Source: Chlorobiota bacterium (GTDB lineage: Bacteria; Bacteroidota; Ignavibacteria; OLB7). Taken from it: a stretch of 64,000 bases of DNA. Where the stretch lies: the NCBI GenBank assembly GCA_016700335.1, contig CP065014.1, positions 2,083,001-2,147,000 of the forward strand, given 5' to 3'. The notes beneath the pieces were generated by a model that worked only from the letters and a program-made list of their open reading frames with translations, had not been told where the DNA came from and searched no databases. The stretch's first letter is position 1, and each line of letters opens with the position of its first letter. Positions 18,576 through 28,686 of the stretch are shown piece after piece. The position numbers and the translations under genes are program-made.

Positions 18576-18657
18576 AATTTATTTTTTAAGAATAATTGCG
18601 AAGCTAATTTTTTTTTTCTTATCCAATAAAATAAGAAGTGAAATAATTTAATAAGTC

Positions 18658-20475
18658 TTACTCCAATTTTATGGCTTCATATTCTTTTTTACTTAAATTA
18701 AATGCAGGGTCTATTATTTTTACTTCGTAATAAGTGAGTTCGTAAAGTTTGTAAACTAAATTGTCGATTTCCTACTCTAATGATTTGGTATCCTTGCCTT
18801 CAATTCTTCTCTTTTGAACGCTTTTCGTTAGTTTAGATATTTTGCCGTTAGACAAACTTATTGGAACTTCTTTTAAATATTTTATTGGAATTTTCGGGAA
18901 CAATTCCTTTGCGTTTTTGAAAAAATTACTGAAGAAATAGTTGATGCATTTTGAATTGATAAGTCCAAGTATTTCGTTTAAATCAGTCTTCTTTGAATTA
19001 GGCAATAAGTTATATACATCACAAACATTGTAATAATTTTCAGTGTCTAAGTATGCAATGATTTCTTTACCAATTCTTCTTACAAATATTTTAGGGTTCT
19101 CATAAATGGCTTTTGTTTTAAAATTAGAGGTATCGCTAAAATCTACTTCAACGAATTTATTGTCAAAACGCAATTCATAACGATTGAAACACCTACCTGC
19201 TATTAAGGGCTTTCTGTTTCGACCTTTAGTATCGTATACATAATCTGAACTGTAACCAAACTCTATTCCTCTTGAGAAATCTATAAAATCTGAAAGTTTA
19301 TTTGATGCACTTGACTGAATCTTTCCAATTAAGTCCGAAGTCTCCGTATTAATATAAAAGTTGAAAATATTTTGAGGAGTAGTCAGAAAATACTTTTGCT
19401 CAAATAGCTTTAATTCGCTATCAGCCAAATCTCTACTTGATATTTTACCACAGCTTAATTTTACGGATTCCAACTTCTGATTTTTAAATGCAAAAATGCA
19501 AGAATCAACAGATGCACTTTCAAAAATATTTGAGCCTAAATCAATAATCATTTGAAGTGAAAAGTTATCCAAGGTGTGTTTGCAAATATTATTATAACTT
19601 GGATTTGTTGAAATATTACTTGGAATTATGTACCACAAGGCACCATTAATACTTTGTAGACGACCACCCAATTCAAGAAACAAAATATAACTTTCAGTTT
19701 CAGAGTCTTTATTTTTAAACCGACCTTTAAAAAACTGTTTGTCAGCTTCTGTAAATTTTCCACCATATGGAGGATTTCCAATTACAATATCAAAACCATA
19801 TTTATCCGTAATTACAGAATTTAATACTTCAGGAAAATCTAGCTTCCAATCAAAGAAATGAAGAGGTGATTCCGTTTTAGTTTTTAGTTTTTGAAGGTCT
19901 TTAAAAGTGTTTTTCCATCCAATAGTTTGCAAATTGATTTCTGTCTGTTTTGCTAAATTTCTATTGGTGCCTGTTGGTTTGGTTTCTATGCCTTGTGTTT
20001 TAACCATTAACTCCAATTGAGTAATCAGCAAGTCAATTTTCAGTTTGCGGATGTCGGCTGCTAATTTTTTCTTGTCGCTGTTGGGGTTAAAAAACTCTTT
20101 TTGTTCTTTGCTTATCTTTTTAAGCAAGTCACCTTTTTGTTTGGCTAAGTCTGCACCAAAAAGTCCGTGAGAGGTTTCGTTTAGTGTCCAGTCAATATCA
20201 ATAATATCATCACCTAATTTGCTTACCAAACTATTACCCACCACAATTTTATAATCAAGATTTGGTAGGGCTTTTGGCTTTTCTTCATCTACAATAAGGC
20301 TCAACCAAAAACGCAATCGGGCAATATCAACCGCACCTTTTTCAATGTCCACTCCATAAATGCTGTTTTGAATAATGTTAAGCTTTACAGCCGAAGCATC
20401 AAAGGTTTTCGTATTGCCAAAATCAAAGGTGTGCAAGGTTTGTTTGGTAGTAAATATTTCGTGTAGCAAACCCAT
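18658..20475 (-). pseudogene. Restriction-modification N6-adenine methyltransferase part (NPPY), with frameshift and in-frame amber
   Basis: This is the methylase half of a decayed restriction locus. SAM-binding motif I reads DPAIGSGAFPMGLLHE once one extra T at about 20506-20510 is removed; the upstream frame carries DNVKIF just before it. The catalytic motif is FDIVIGNPPYGGKF, specific for N6-adenine methylation in the Eco57I/TaqI class. The C-terminal third (SRGIEFGYSSDYVY, AGRCFNRYEL, NYYNVCDVYNLLP) looks like a TaqI-like recognition domain. The frame stops at TAG (18774-18772), but continues in the same frame for 37 more residues containing IDNLVYKLYELTYYEV, the ending usual in this enzyme family, and stops at 18658. 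Base composition is visibly less AT-rich than in neighbours, suggesting acquisition by transfer. Confidence 0.85.
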
Positions 20476-21949
20476 AGGGAAGGCACCCGAACCAATAGCA
20501 GGGTCGAAAAATTTTTACATTGTCTAAAGCAGTATTGATGTTATTAATTTCAGGTTTTAATTTTTTATCAACTTCTTTCTTTTTGAGCAAATTAGTAAAA
20601 GCAATTCCTTCCTTGTCTTCGGGTTCTACTTTTAAAGTAGTGCACAAATATTCTATCAAACTCTCTTGGCACATATAATGCACAATTTCCTTTGGTGTGT
20701 AGTATGCACCTTTGTCTTTGTTGTTTTCAAACATTGCAATCATTCTGTCGGTTGCTGTTTGGAAATTGCCCAATGATTTTTTGAAAGCATAGAAACTACT
20801 TTCCAATCGTTTTATCAATTGGGTTTTCATTATAAATGCTAATGATTTAGAAACCGTTTCCGCATTTTCGTAATCATTGTCTTGTATATCTTGCTTTAAG
20901 CCTGCAATGGCTTGGTAACGGCTGTATTTTAGCTTGTCTTCGTCTGTGAGATAGAAAACAGTTTTGTGAAAAAGTTCATTTAGCTTTTCGTCCATCAGGT
21001 ATTCCACCTTTTTAGGTGGTTCAACTTTTGGAAACTTGATTCCCTGTTCGTCTAAGTCAATTTTATATTCGGGAATATTTTCAAGGTCGGTTCGTGTTCT
21101 GCGAATGGTAATTGGTTCAATTACATTCTTGCGAATTTTTCCATATATTGTTCTTAGCTTGTTTACATCTAATTCGTCAAAACGCTTTAGCGTTTTGTAT
21201 TGCTCCATCAATGGAGCAAAAAAAGATGTCAGGTTTGTTATTGGTAAAGTTGATTGTCTTGCATCCTGAAACATTTGAATTTGGTAAAAAATGTCGTCAG
21301 GTCTGTTGTTCAAAGGAGTTGCAGTAACTAATATTACTTTCTTCTGCAAGCCGTCAATCAATCCTTTGTTTGCTCTCGGACTTTTGCAAATCAATTGTAA
21401 GTTTTGAAATGCTCCAGTTAAGTAATTGCGAAACTTGTGGGCTTCGTCCACAATAATTAAGTCGTAATCTTCTTTACTCCAATAATCTTGATGTCCTTCA
21501 AGAATTTTTTCAAGGCTTCCGTTTGTAATGAATTTCGTGTATTTGTCTAATTGAAAATCCTTGAATGTATTTTTCCAGTTCTTCTCAACTGCTGGGGGAT
21601 AAACGATTAATATTTTGGTGTTCTCTCTGCCGTTTTTCATCAAAAACTTTTTTGCCACCATTGCAGCAATAACGGTTTTACCTAAACCCACAACGTCAGC
21701 CAATAAAAAGCCGTTGTGTTTTAAAAGCATATTGAAACCTTCGTTTACAGCATCAACTTGGTATGATAGTTTTTTGAAATTCTGTGGTAAGTCACTAATA
21801 GAATCGGGGTCGTAATCAATATTTTTTCCGAAGTATTCGGTTAATAGTTTTATGTAAAGTTCAAAAGGTGTAATTTCTTCATTCAGATAAGTTTCCTTTT
21901 TAATGTTCTGAATGTCAACTGGCAGAATGTCCACCGATTCAGCCCACAA
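20423..21949 (-). pseudogene. SNF2-like helicase part of the restriction locus, fused to methylase and lacking the second helicase lobe
   Basis: Continues in the same frame from the PLD part after an in-frame TAA. It shows helicase lobe 1: motif I LADVVGLGKTVIAA, motif II LIIVDEAHKFRN and motif III LVTATPLNN. After KRLESSFYAFKKSLGNF and a short stretch to IAMFENN, where related helicases go on into lobe 2 (motifs IV-VI), the sequence changes at about 20720 directly to KGAYYTPKEIVHYMCQESL. That is a methyltransferase motif found just ahead of the SAM site. Lobe 2, and probably the start of the methylase gene, are therefore absent, which fits an in-frame deletion joining two neighbouring genes. 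The frame then runs into the +1 T lesion. Without lobe 2 no ATP-driven translocation is expected. Confidence 0.8.
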
Positions 21950-21988
21950 TTTTTCAAATTCTTCGGTTGCAAATTTTACATCAGGATA

Positions 21989-22528
21989 TTAGGTTAACTG
22001 AACATTGAATTCATAATTATAAAAATTACCGCCACCAAGTCCTGCGTCTGTTAGGTTTGATGAACCTGTAATTGCTGTAGCAGGAGTATGTTCGTTGAAT
22101 GGCTCTGGTCGTAAAATGTAAACTTTGGCATGAATCTTTTTTTCGGGATGAGCTTTGATTTGAATTTTCTTTTCAACCAAGTCGTCAATGAATTGCAAAA
22201 TTCCTTTCTCGGTGTCCTTATCGTAATTGGCTTTTTCAATGTCTTCCTGAATTTTCTTGATGAAATCTTCTTTGGTCTTTTCGTGATTTTTGAAAAATTC
22301 AAGTCCTTCTTTTTGAGCATCTGCAAGCATCTTGTCAATGTTGATGCCTACCAAAATCCTAATGTTTGGAACTTTGTCTAAAAACGGTCTGATGCGGAAA
22401 TAGCCTGATGCCCGAAAGTAGCCTACTAAAGCGTCAAAGTATTGTATGTTGGGATTATAAGTAAAAACCCCTTCAAACTTTTTGATTAAGGTGTTCTCTT
22501 CGCTATTAGTAAAAAACTTAGTTGACAT
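21989..22528 (-). pseudogene. Phospholipase D-like nuclease domain at the start of the restriction locus
   Basis: 179 residues from ATG 22528. The segment IKAHPEKKIHAKVYIL holds an HxK pair and TGSSNLTDAGLGG follows, the pattern of PLD-family nucleases such as those at the N-terminus of helicase-linked restriction proteins. The frame ends EFNVQLT-TAA (21991-21989). Without any shift it goes on YPDVKFATEEFEKL and into the helicase part, so the TAA replaces a sense codon inside one long protein. In the intact system this domain would cut DNA. The lesion is a nonsense change, unlike the homopolymer shifts of the neighbouring genes. Confidence 0.8.
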
Positions 22529-22646
22529 TTTTAAATAAAATATTTAAACTAAAATATGCTTATTGGAACTTGAAGATAAAATAAAGTTAAAACAATTTTA
22601 AATAATCATTCTAATCTAATTTTTAGAATGAAAAGTAATTAAACTA

Positions 22647-25054
22647 TTAAATACTAAATTCAGTTGTTAACACTTCGATAATCTTTTCATCATAAATTTT
22701 CAAAGTTTTGATTTCATTCTTTTTGAATATAGTTTTATAATACGTATTTAGAAGTAAAAATTTAATTTCACATTCGCATTCTAAACCAATAGTTTCAAAC
22801 AATCTTATTATATACCCTTCTCCATCTTCACTTTTTTTAAATGCAATTGCAACTACATTTTCGATTGAAATTTCTAATGCTGAAAACATATTTAACTCTT
22901 TAGAACCAGCATGATTTGATTCAAAATGAGTGGTGTAATTTTGATTTAATAAATATGCTTTTTTATAAACATAATCTAATTTTTTGTTTATTAAAATTTT
23001 TATTTTAAATTCACTTTCGCCTTGATCTATATAATCTTCTGGCTCTTGAGAGCTGTAAATATGCGGGTCATGGTGGGAATATAAAGGGGATCTTAAAATT
23101 GTTACATATAAACTATTCGCAATACAAGAAAAAGAATGTTTGCAATCATTCAATATAAAAACGGAATCTTCAGCAAAAATACCACCACAAAAAATACCCA
23201 TTGGTCTTTCAGTTCCATCTGCAATTTTTTTTATATTATTATATTGATTTTCACTTATTGAATGTTCAAAATTATATTTTGAAATATATTTAAATCTTAA
23301 TAATTTATTTTTTCGTTCCAATTAACTTTTACAGATAATTCAATATCATTATCATATTCATTGATTGTGAACTCTTCAGTTATTATTGAATTATTGTACT
23401 TATAAACCCTTCTAATTTTGCTAAACAATTCCCCACATTCAATTAACTCTTCTTTAACTAATTCTGCATTACCAATAACTTTATCATATTTTTCAACGCC
23501 ATGTCCCCAAGTATCTGTGTAATCATCAACTATCTCATATTCATAATTTATATGGTTTAATTTTGATTTAATTTTAAATATCTCATCTAAGTTATATTTA
23601 TTCTCATTAATCAACGATGTAATATTAAAATCATTTTGCTCAATGTAAATTACTTTAAAACAGCTCCAACCTAATGGAGGTATTTTCGCTTTAAAAACAG
23701 CTGCAATTCGGTCATTACCAATTTTTCCATATGGGATAGATAATTGATGATTGATAATATTATCAAAGGAATCTTTTATAACAATTTTAACAGGAATTTT
23801 CCAGAGATCTTTAGAAACATCATGCCATAACTCAAATTTGATTAACTCATTTAATTCGTAAGAATGTGGATTAAAGACAATTAATGTTTGACCTTCATCA
23901 GTTGTATCAATTCTTGAAGCAATTCTTTGAATTGAAATTCTTTGGATTTCATTTCCAATAGTTATTGCTCTTCCATATTGATTTATTGCATCATTGAGAG
24001 CGGGCTTTATTGCAACTCCACATAATAAATCGTGAAAATGATTAAAACATACATCCTGCCAAGCAAGTTTGATTTGTGAATTAGAATAATTTTCATTAGT
24101 CAATAACTCAGAAACTACACCCCATTTTTCACTACTAAGAAGTAAATATTCACTAGTTCTATTTAGTTTTTTAATTAGTGAATGAACACTATAACATCCT
24201 GGTGAATTCAACTGAAGATCTAAATTCCAAAATGGCAAATTTCTTTTATAGGGTAATATCTTAGAAAGATATTTTTCTGGATTACTAAAAATTATATTTA
24301 TATTTTTATACTCATTTCTTATCTTTTTTAAATCTGAAATATGTTCTTTTGTTGGTCCACCACCATGATTTCCAACTCCATAAAATATTGCAATCTGAAA
24401 TTTAATTGACTTAAGTATTTGATTTTTAATTACATCATCAAACAACATGTTTTTGTTAAAAAATATTGATTCAATATCTTTTATTTTATTTTCAATTGTG
24501 GTTTGATACATATTATAATGCAATGGAATTCTATATGCTAATATTTCATTCTCGTTATTTTTCCAATTAAAGATTGGTGATTGTAAAGTTAGTTCAAAAG
24601 GATCTGGGCGACAGAACATATAACCGAACATTCCAGATTTTACAAGCAATTGAACTAATCCTAACGAATGGCCAAATGAATCTGGAGAATAACCTACTTT
24701 TGAAGTTATTCCAAATTTTTCATGGAAATATCTTTGCCCAAGTAATGACTCCCTTACTAACCCTTCCCCGCTCGGGATATTACAATCAGATTGTACCCAC
24801 CATCCACCAGCTACATTCCATTTCCCTTTAAGAATATTAAGTTTTATACTCTCAAAAAGTTTTATATCAATCTGTTCAATCCAATTATAGTGAGCAGCAG
24901 AACTACAAGTAAAAATAAATTCATCAGTTTCATTTATTCTTTCAATTGCACTTCTACAAGTAGCAATAAATGCCTCAATTCCCTCACCAATTTGCCACAT
25001 CCAAGCTGGATCAAGGTGGGCATTACCAATACAATGAATATCTATTTTACTCAT
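22647..25054 (-). pseudogene. Glycoside hydrolase family 38 alpha-mannosidase, one frameshift
   Basis: The N-terminal 585 residues (25054-23297) carry the GH38 catalytic domain: CIGNAHLDPAWMW with the zinc His and Asp, and VGYSPDSFGHS with the expected nucleophile Asp. The frame ends NWNEKINY-stop. One more A in the run at about 23311 gives NWNEKNKLLRFKY and joins the ORF ending at 22647, which has the family C-terminal beta-sandwich features GTERPMGIF and TILRSPLYSHHDPH. The full protein would have about 800 residues, normal for GH38. It would remove alpha-mannose from glycans or mannosides. No signal peptide is seen, so a cytoplasmic place is likely. It is divergent from the coiled-coil gene at 25166. 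Confidence 0.85.
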
Positions 25055-25165
25055 AAAATTATTTGATAGATTCTTATTTTAACTTTGAATAGTATAATGA
25101 ATTTGAAATCTAATTCTTGTAAAATTACTATTTTTGGTAAATAAATTTAATCAATTCTTTATAAA

Positions 25166-26425
25166 ATGAGCTTAACAATATACGATTTCATTCAAGAGAC
25201 TCAAAAGCAAATTCAATTTCATAATGAACAAATTAAAAGGTTTGATGAATTGATAAATGAAAACAAAAACAACTCTACTAATTTAAAATCTAGAAGAGAT
25301 GAAATAATTTTGAAATTATCTAATATTGTTGCACCACACTTTAGTGATGCTGAATTATTAAGTTTATCAAATAGAATTCAAAATTCAAAACTGTCTAGTT
25401 TAAATCAAAATATAGAAGAAGATAAAATTACTCTAAGTAATAGAATTAGTGAAATTTCTAAAAACGATTTATATATCAAAAGAGTTGCTTTAACAGATCC
25501 TAAATCAGGAGTTATCAAAATGCAACTTGATGAACTTAACCCAATGTATAACAAAGCTGTTGATGATTATAATCAGATTGTAAAAATTGATGGATTTGAA
25601 GGATTGTACAATAGAAAATTTGGTACAGATTTGTATCCTCATAAAAGTGTTTTCAAATATTTTAATAGTGAATATTTAAATGATTGGAAGAGATCTGATG
25701 AGATATTAAAAATTCTTGGTGAAAAAGATTTTGTTGATGTTATTTCAAAATTTAATGAATCTAAAAGACTTGTTGATGACTTAGGAAGTTCAATTCAAGA
25801 TTTAAAAACTCAAGAAGTAGAAATAAACAAATTAACAATTGAGTTTGATGAATCTTCATATAATTTGAAAAACATTAATCAAATTTATAAGAAGAAACTT
25901 GCTCAAGCAGTAATCAATTTTTCTAATTCTTCAGATAAAACATCAAAAGAAGAATTTGTTAAATTTTATCCTGATAGTGAATTGATTTTTACAACTTTAG
26001 ATGGATTAAATCATCAATCTGATTATTTAAATGAGTTAAACAATAAAATAATGAATGACCGGGAAATTCTTTTGCAAAAATCAAATAAACTTGCTGATGA
26101 AGCAAATAGATATCAAAGTAATCCAGAAAAATATAGTAACAAATCATTTGATAGAGATAAATTTCATCAAAGATTTAATAGAGATAAGAGTAGATATACA
26201 AATTTAAATAGTAGGTATCATAATGCAGGAAATCAAATTTATGAATTTAATGATTATGGTAGAGCATCATTATTACAAGATTTTTTATGGTATGATTTAA
26301 TGACCGATGGAAGATTAGATGGAAATTTCATACCTCAAGTTCAAGAGTACTATAATTATCATCCAGATTATAATAGAGGAGATTATAATGATAATAATAA
26401 TGAGATTATTTCAGATAATTCATAA
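25166..26425 (+). CDS. Coiled-coil protein of unknown function
   Basis: 419 residues, very rich in Asn, Lys, Asp, Leu and Ser, with heptad-like helical stretches over most of the length (e.g. QIKRFDELINEN and LKTQEVEINKL). There is no signal peptide and no membrane segment. The C-terminal 90 residues differ: Arg/Tyr/Asn-rich (FHQRFNRDKSRYTNLN) followed by a conserved-looking FLWYDLMTDGRLDGNFIPQ and an acidic Asn-rich tail. I recognise no family. It ends 3 bases before the glycosyltransferase at 26429, so the two are probably translated together and functionally linked (inference). Confidence 0.6.
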   Translation: MSLTIYDFIQETQKQIQFHNEQIKRFDELINENKNNSTNLKSRRDEIILKLSNIVAPHFSDAELLSLSNRIQNSKLSSLNQNIEEDKITLSNRISEISKNDLYIKRVALTDPKSGVIKMQLDELNPMYNKAVDDYNQIVKIDGFEGLYNRKFGTDLYPHKSVFKYFNSEYLNDWKRSDEILKILGEKDFVDVISKFNESKRLVDDLGSSIQDLKTQEVEINKLTIEFDESSYNLKNINQIYKKKLAQAVINFSNSSDKTSKEEFVKFYPDSELIFTTLDGLNHQSDYLNELNNKIMNDREILLQKSNKLADEANRYQSNPEKYSNKSFDRDKFHQRFNRDKSRYTNLNSRYHNAGNQIYEFNDYGRASLLQDFLWYDLMTDGRLDGNFIPQVQEYYNYHPDYNRGDYNDNNNEIISDNS

Positions 26426-26428
26426 TTT

Positions 26429-27925
26429 ATGAAACATCTTAAAATTATAAATTATGCTGTTAATGGTCTTGGGTCAGGTCATATAACTAGATTGTTAGCA
26501 ATTAATAAATCTATATATAAAATTGCTCAATCTGTTGGTGTTAATACTGAACAGATTTTTATTACAACTAGTGAAGCAGACAACATAGTTTATCGTGAAG
26601 GATTTGCAAGCTTTAAAATTCCATCTAAAAATATAGTTTCTGAAAGTGGAATTAATCCTAAAACATATAGGGCAATTGCAAGGCATTGGATTTGGAATTG
26701 TGTTTCACTTTTCAATCCTGATATTTTTATTGTTGATACTTTTCCCAATGGTTCATTTAATGAACTTTATGATATTTTAGAATTAAGTTTTAAAAAAGTT
26801 TTAATTTATAGAGCTAGAAAAGATTACAATAAAATTTTACTCGATAACTCTCTTAATGGTTATAATCAAATTATAGCAACCCTAGAAAATGAAGAAGATA
26901 ATATTTTTCAAGATACAAAGTTTGAACACAAGGTTACAACTGTTGGTTCAATAATTCAAAAAGATAAAGATGAACTATTTGAATCTGATATAGCTAAATT
27001 TAAGCTTGGCATTCCAATTAATAAAAAATGTTGTTTAATTTTAGCAGGTGGTGGAGGTGATTCATTTAATGAAGAATTTTTTTCAGCTTTGATTCCTAAA
27101 CTTGAAATTTATAAAGATATTCATTTTATAGTTGCAGCAGGTTCCTTATACAGAGGAGACGAGACATTCGGGAATAATTCTACATGGTTTTATAGGGAAG
27201 GAATTATGAATTATTTTAATGCATTTGATTTTGCTATTTCTGCGGGTGGTTATAATTCTGTAAATGAATTAATTTATTCTAATTTGCCAACTTTATTTTA
27301 CTATCAATTAAGAAAATTTGATGATCAACAAGCTAGAATAGAAAGGTTGTATGATAAAGGCTTTTGCTTATTTTCTAACGATTTTAATATTGAAATATTA
27401 TTACAAAAATTTGATGAGTTAAGAGTTTGTTCTACTTGTATTAAAGAGAAATTGATTGATTATAATCTCAAAAATTATACTTTAAATTGTGCAGCTGAAA
27501 TATTAAAAGATAAAATTAATGATAGAGATATTGAAAGGGGAACTGAACTTACAAGTGGTGAGTTTTATTATAGTTTGTTGAAGAATAAAATCAAGAAACA
27601 ACACATTTGCAAAGTACTTTTTACACTAGATTATTTGTATCATCTTAATAAAAAAAATATAACTTTTTTCAAAACTGATACAAATTATAAAGTTGAAGAA
27701 ATAGAAGTTATTCAAAGTTGTACCACTAGATTTCTTCTTTATTTACAAAAGGAAAAGTTAGAATTTTCTCTAGGATTAAAGCTCTTAAAATTTCAAATCA
27801 TGAATTTAGAGTTAAGTGCAAACAATGCCATTGAAGAAGTCATAAAAATTTTTGATAACTGGTTACATCACTTTTCAGATATTAAATATGAACTTGATTT
27901 ACTAGTAAATTCAAATAAAATATAA
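26429..27925 (+). CDS. MurG-like (GT28-type) glycosyltransferase
   Basis: 498 residues with a GT-B fold. The N-terminal loop NGLGSGHITRLLAI corresponds to the MurG-type GxGxGH nucleotide-sugar loop. The second domain has LILAGGGGDSFNEEF, FIVAAGSLYR, then FAISAGGYNSVNELIYSNLP, the UDP-sugar binding region of GT28-like enzymes. It is not MurG itself: it is about 140 residues longer, with a helical C-terminal extension (from about residue 370) that has no counterpart there, and dcw-cluster genes are absent. The acceptor is unknown. It shares a transcription unit with the coiled-coil gene. Confidence 0.7.
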   Translation: MKHLKIINYAVNGLGSGHITRLLAINKSIYKIAQSVGVNTEQIFITTSEADNIVYREGFASFKIPSKNIVSESGINPKTYRAIARHWIWNCVSLFNPDIFIVDTFPNGSFNELYDILELSFKKVLIYRARKDYNKILLDNSLNGYNQIIATLENEEDNIFQDTKFEHKVTTVGSIIQKDKDELFESDIAKFKLGIPINKKCCLILAGGGGDSFNEEFFSALIPKLEIYKDIHFIVAAGSLYRGDETFGNNSTWFYREGIMNYFNAFDFAISAGGYNSVNELIYSNLPTLFYYQLRKFDDQQARIERLYDKGFCLFSNDFNIEILLQKFDELRVCSTCIKEKLIDYNLKNYTLNCAAEILKDKINDRDIERGTELTSGEFYYSLLKNKIKKQHICKVLFTLDYLYHLNKKNITFFKTDTNYKVEEIEVIQSCTTRFLLYLQKEKLEFSLGLKLLKFQIMNLELSANNAIEEVIKIFDNWLHHFSDIKYELDLLVNSNKI

Positions 27926-28031
27926 TTGTAAAATATAATTTTAAAAAATTTTAATATGTACTTTAAAGACTTGTTTTAATTTTACATCCAATCGAATTTT
28001 GAATTAGAACTATTTAAATTAAAAATCAATA

Positions 28032-28601
28032 ATGACATACGAATCATTTAAAAAATTTAGAACTGTTGGTATTGTTGGAGTTGTAATAACATCTATATTT
28101 ATTTTATTTAAATCTTGTGGATCTAATCATGAAATTTCTAATAAAAACACCAACCAATTAGAGAATAATCAAAATAGAACTGAACAAACTCAGAACAGTA
28201 ATAACTATAATAACAACGAACAAAATATTCCTCAACAGAATAATTCAATAGCAAATACACGTACTATATTTGGTGCACCTAAAGTAATTGTTGGTGCTAT
28301 AGATAACGAAATTTTACAATACCAACGAGCTACAAATATTCAATCTGGAAAACCTGATGATAATGGTGGAGTTAAATATTTTGTGAATACAAACGCTTAC
28401 AAACTTGATTTAAGATCTGATAAAGCAAAGGGGTTTGCATATTGGAATAGAATTAAGGTTGATTATGATAAAGATAAACAATGGGATGAAAAATGGTCTT
28501 TTGGTAAAGATGGTAAAATTAAACGTGAAATTTCTAGTTCTGATGATGGGAATTATGATATGAAATATGAACTAAATGGAGAAAATTGGGAGAGAAAATA
28601 A
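28032..28601 (+). CDS. Membrane-anchored protein of unknown function
   Basis: 189 residues. An N-terminal helix (VGIVGVVITSIFILF, then KSCGS) could be an uncleaved anchor or an atypical lipoprotein signal; the Cys at residue 30 lacks a good lipobox. A low-complexity Asn/Gln linker of about 50 residues follows. The C-terminal domain (GAPKVIVGAIDNEILQYQR, KVDYDKDKQWDEKWSF and YDMKYELNGENW) is compact and predicted periplasmic or extracellular. The aspartate-rich YDKDKQWDEKW stretch looks like a possible Ca2+ site, but this is only an impression. No family recognised. Confidence 0.55.
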   Translation: MTYESFKKFRTVGIVGVVITSIFILFKSCGSNHEISNKNTNQLENNQNRTEQTQNSNNYNNNEQNIPQQNNSIANTRTIFGAPKVIVGAIDNEILQYQRATNIQSGKPDDNGGVKYFVNTNAYKLDLRSDKAKGFAYWNRIKVDYDKDKQWDEKWSFGKDGKIKREISSSDDGNYDMKYELNGENWERK

Positions 28602-28686
28602 TATTGATAATTAACCTCAGTTATTAGAATAATAAATTATATTAAGTGATTAACCCTAAAAGAATCACCTGAACTTATTATAAAAA

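Noticed and set aside
18576..18657. Hairpin CTTAT/ATAAG after the FAD oxidase gene as a terminator
   Set aside because: The T run lies before the hairpin on the plus strand and becomes an A run on the minus strand, so it fits neither direction.
12728..22528. Alternative genetic code or programmed frameshifting to explain the broken genes
   Set aside because: Stops include both TAA and TAG, elsewhere the same codons end genes normally, and the shifts occur in different directions without slippery-site plus structure signals.
23297..23321. Short overlap of two GH38 pieces read as two separate genes
   Set aside because: Both parts belong to one enzyme family in the right order and a single A restores the frame; a split active enzyme is not known for GH38.
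28646..28668. GTGATT/AATCAC hairpin in front of comEC as an operator
   Set aside because: Six pairs with an 11-base loop is within chance expectation for such AT-rich DNA, and no second copy was found.
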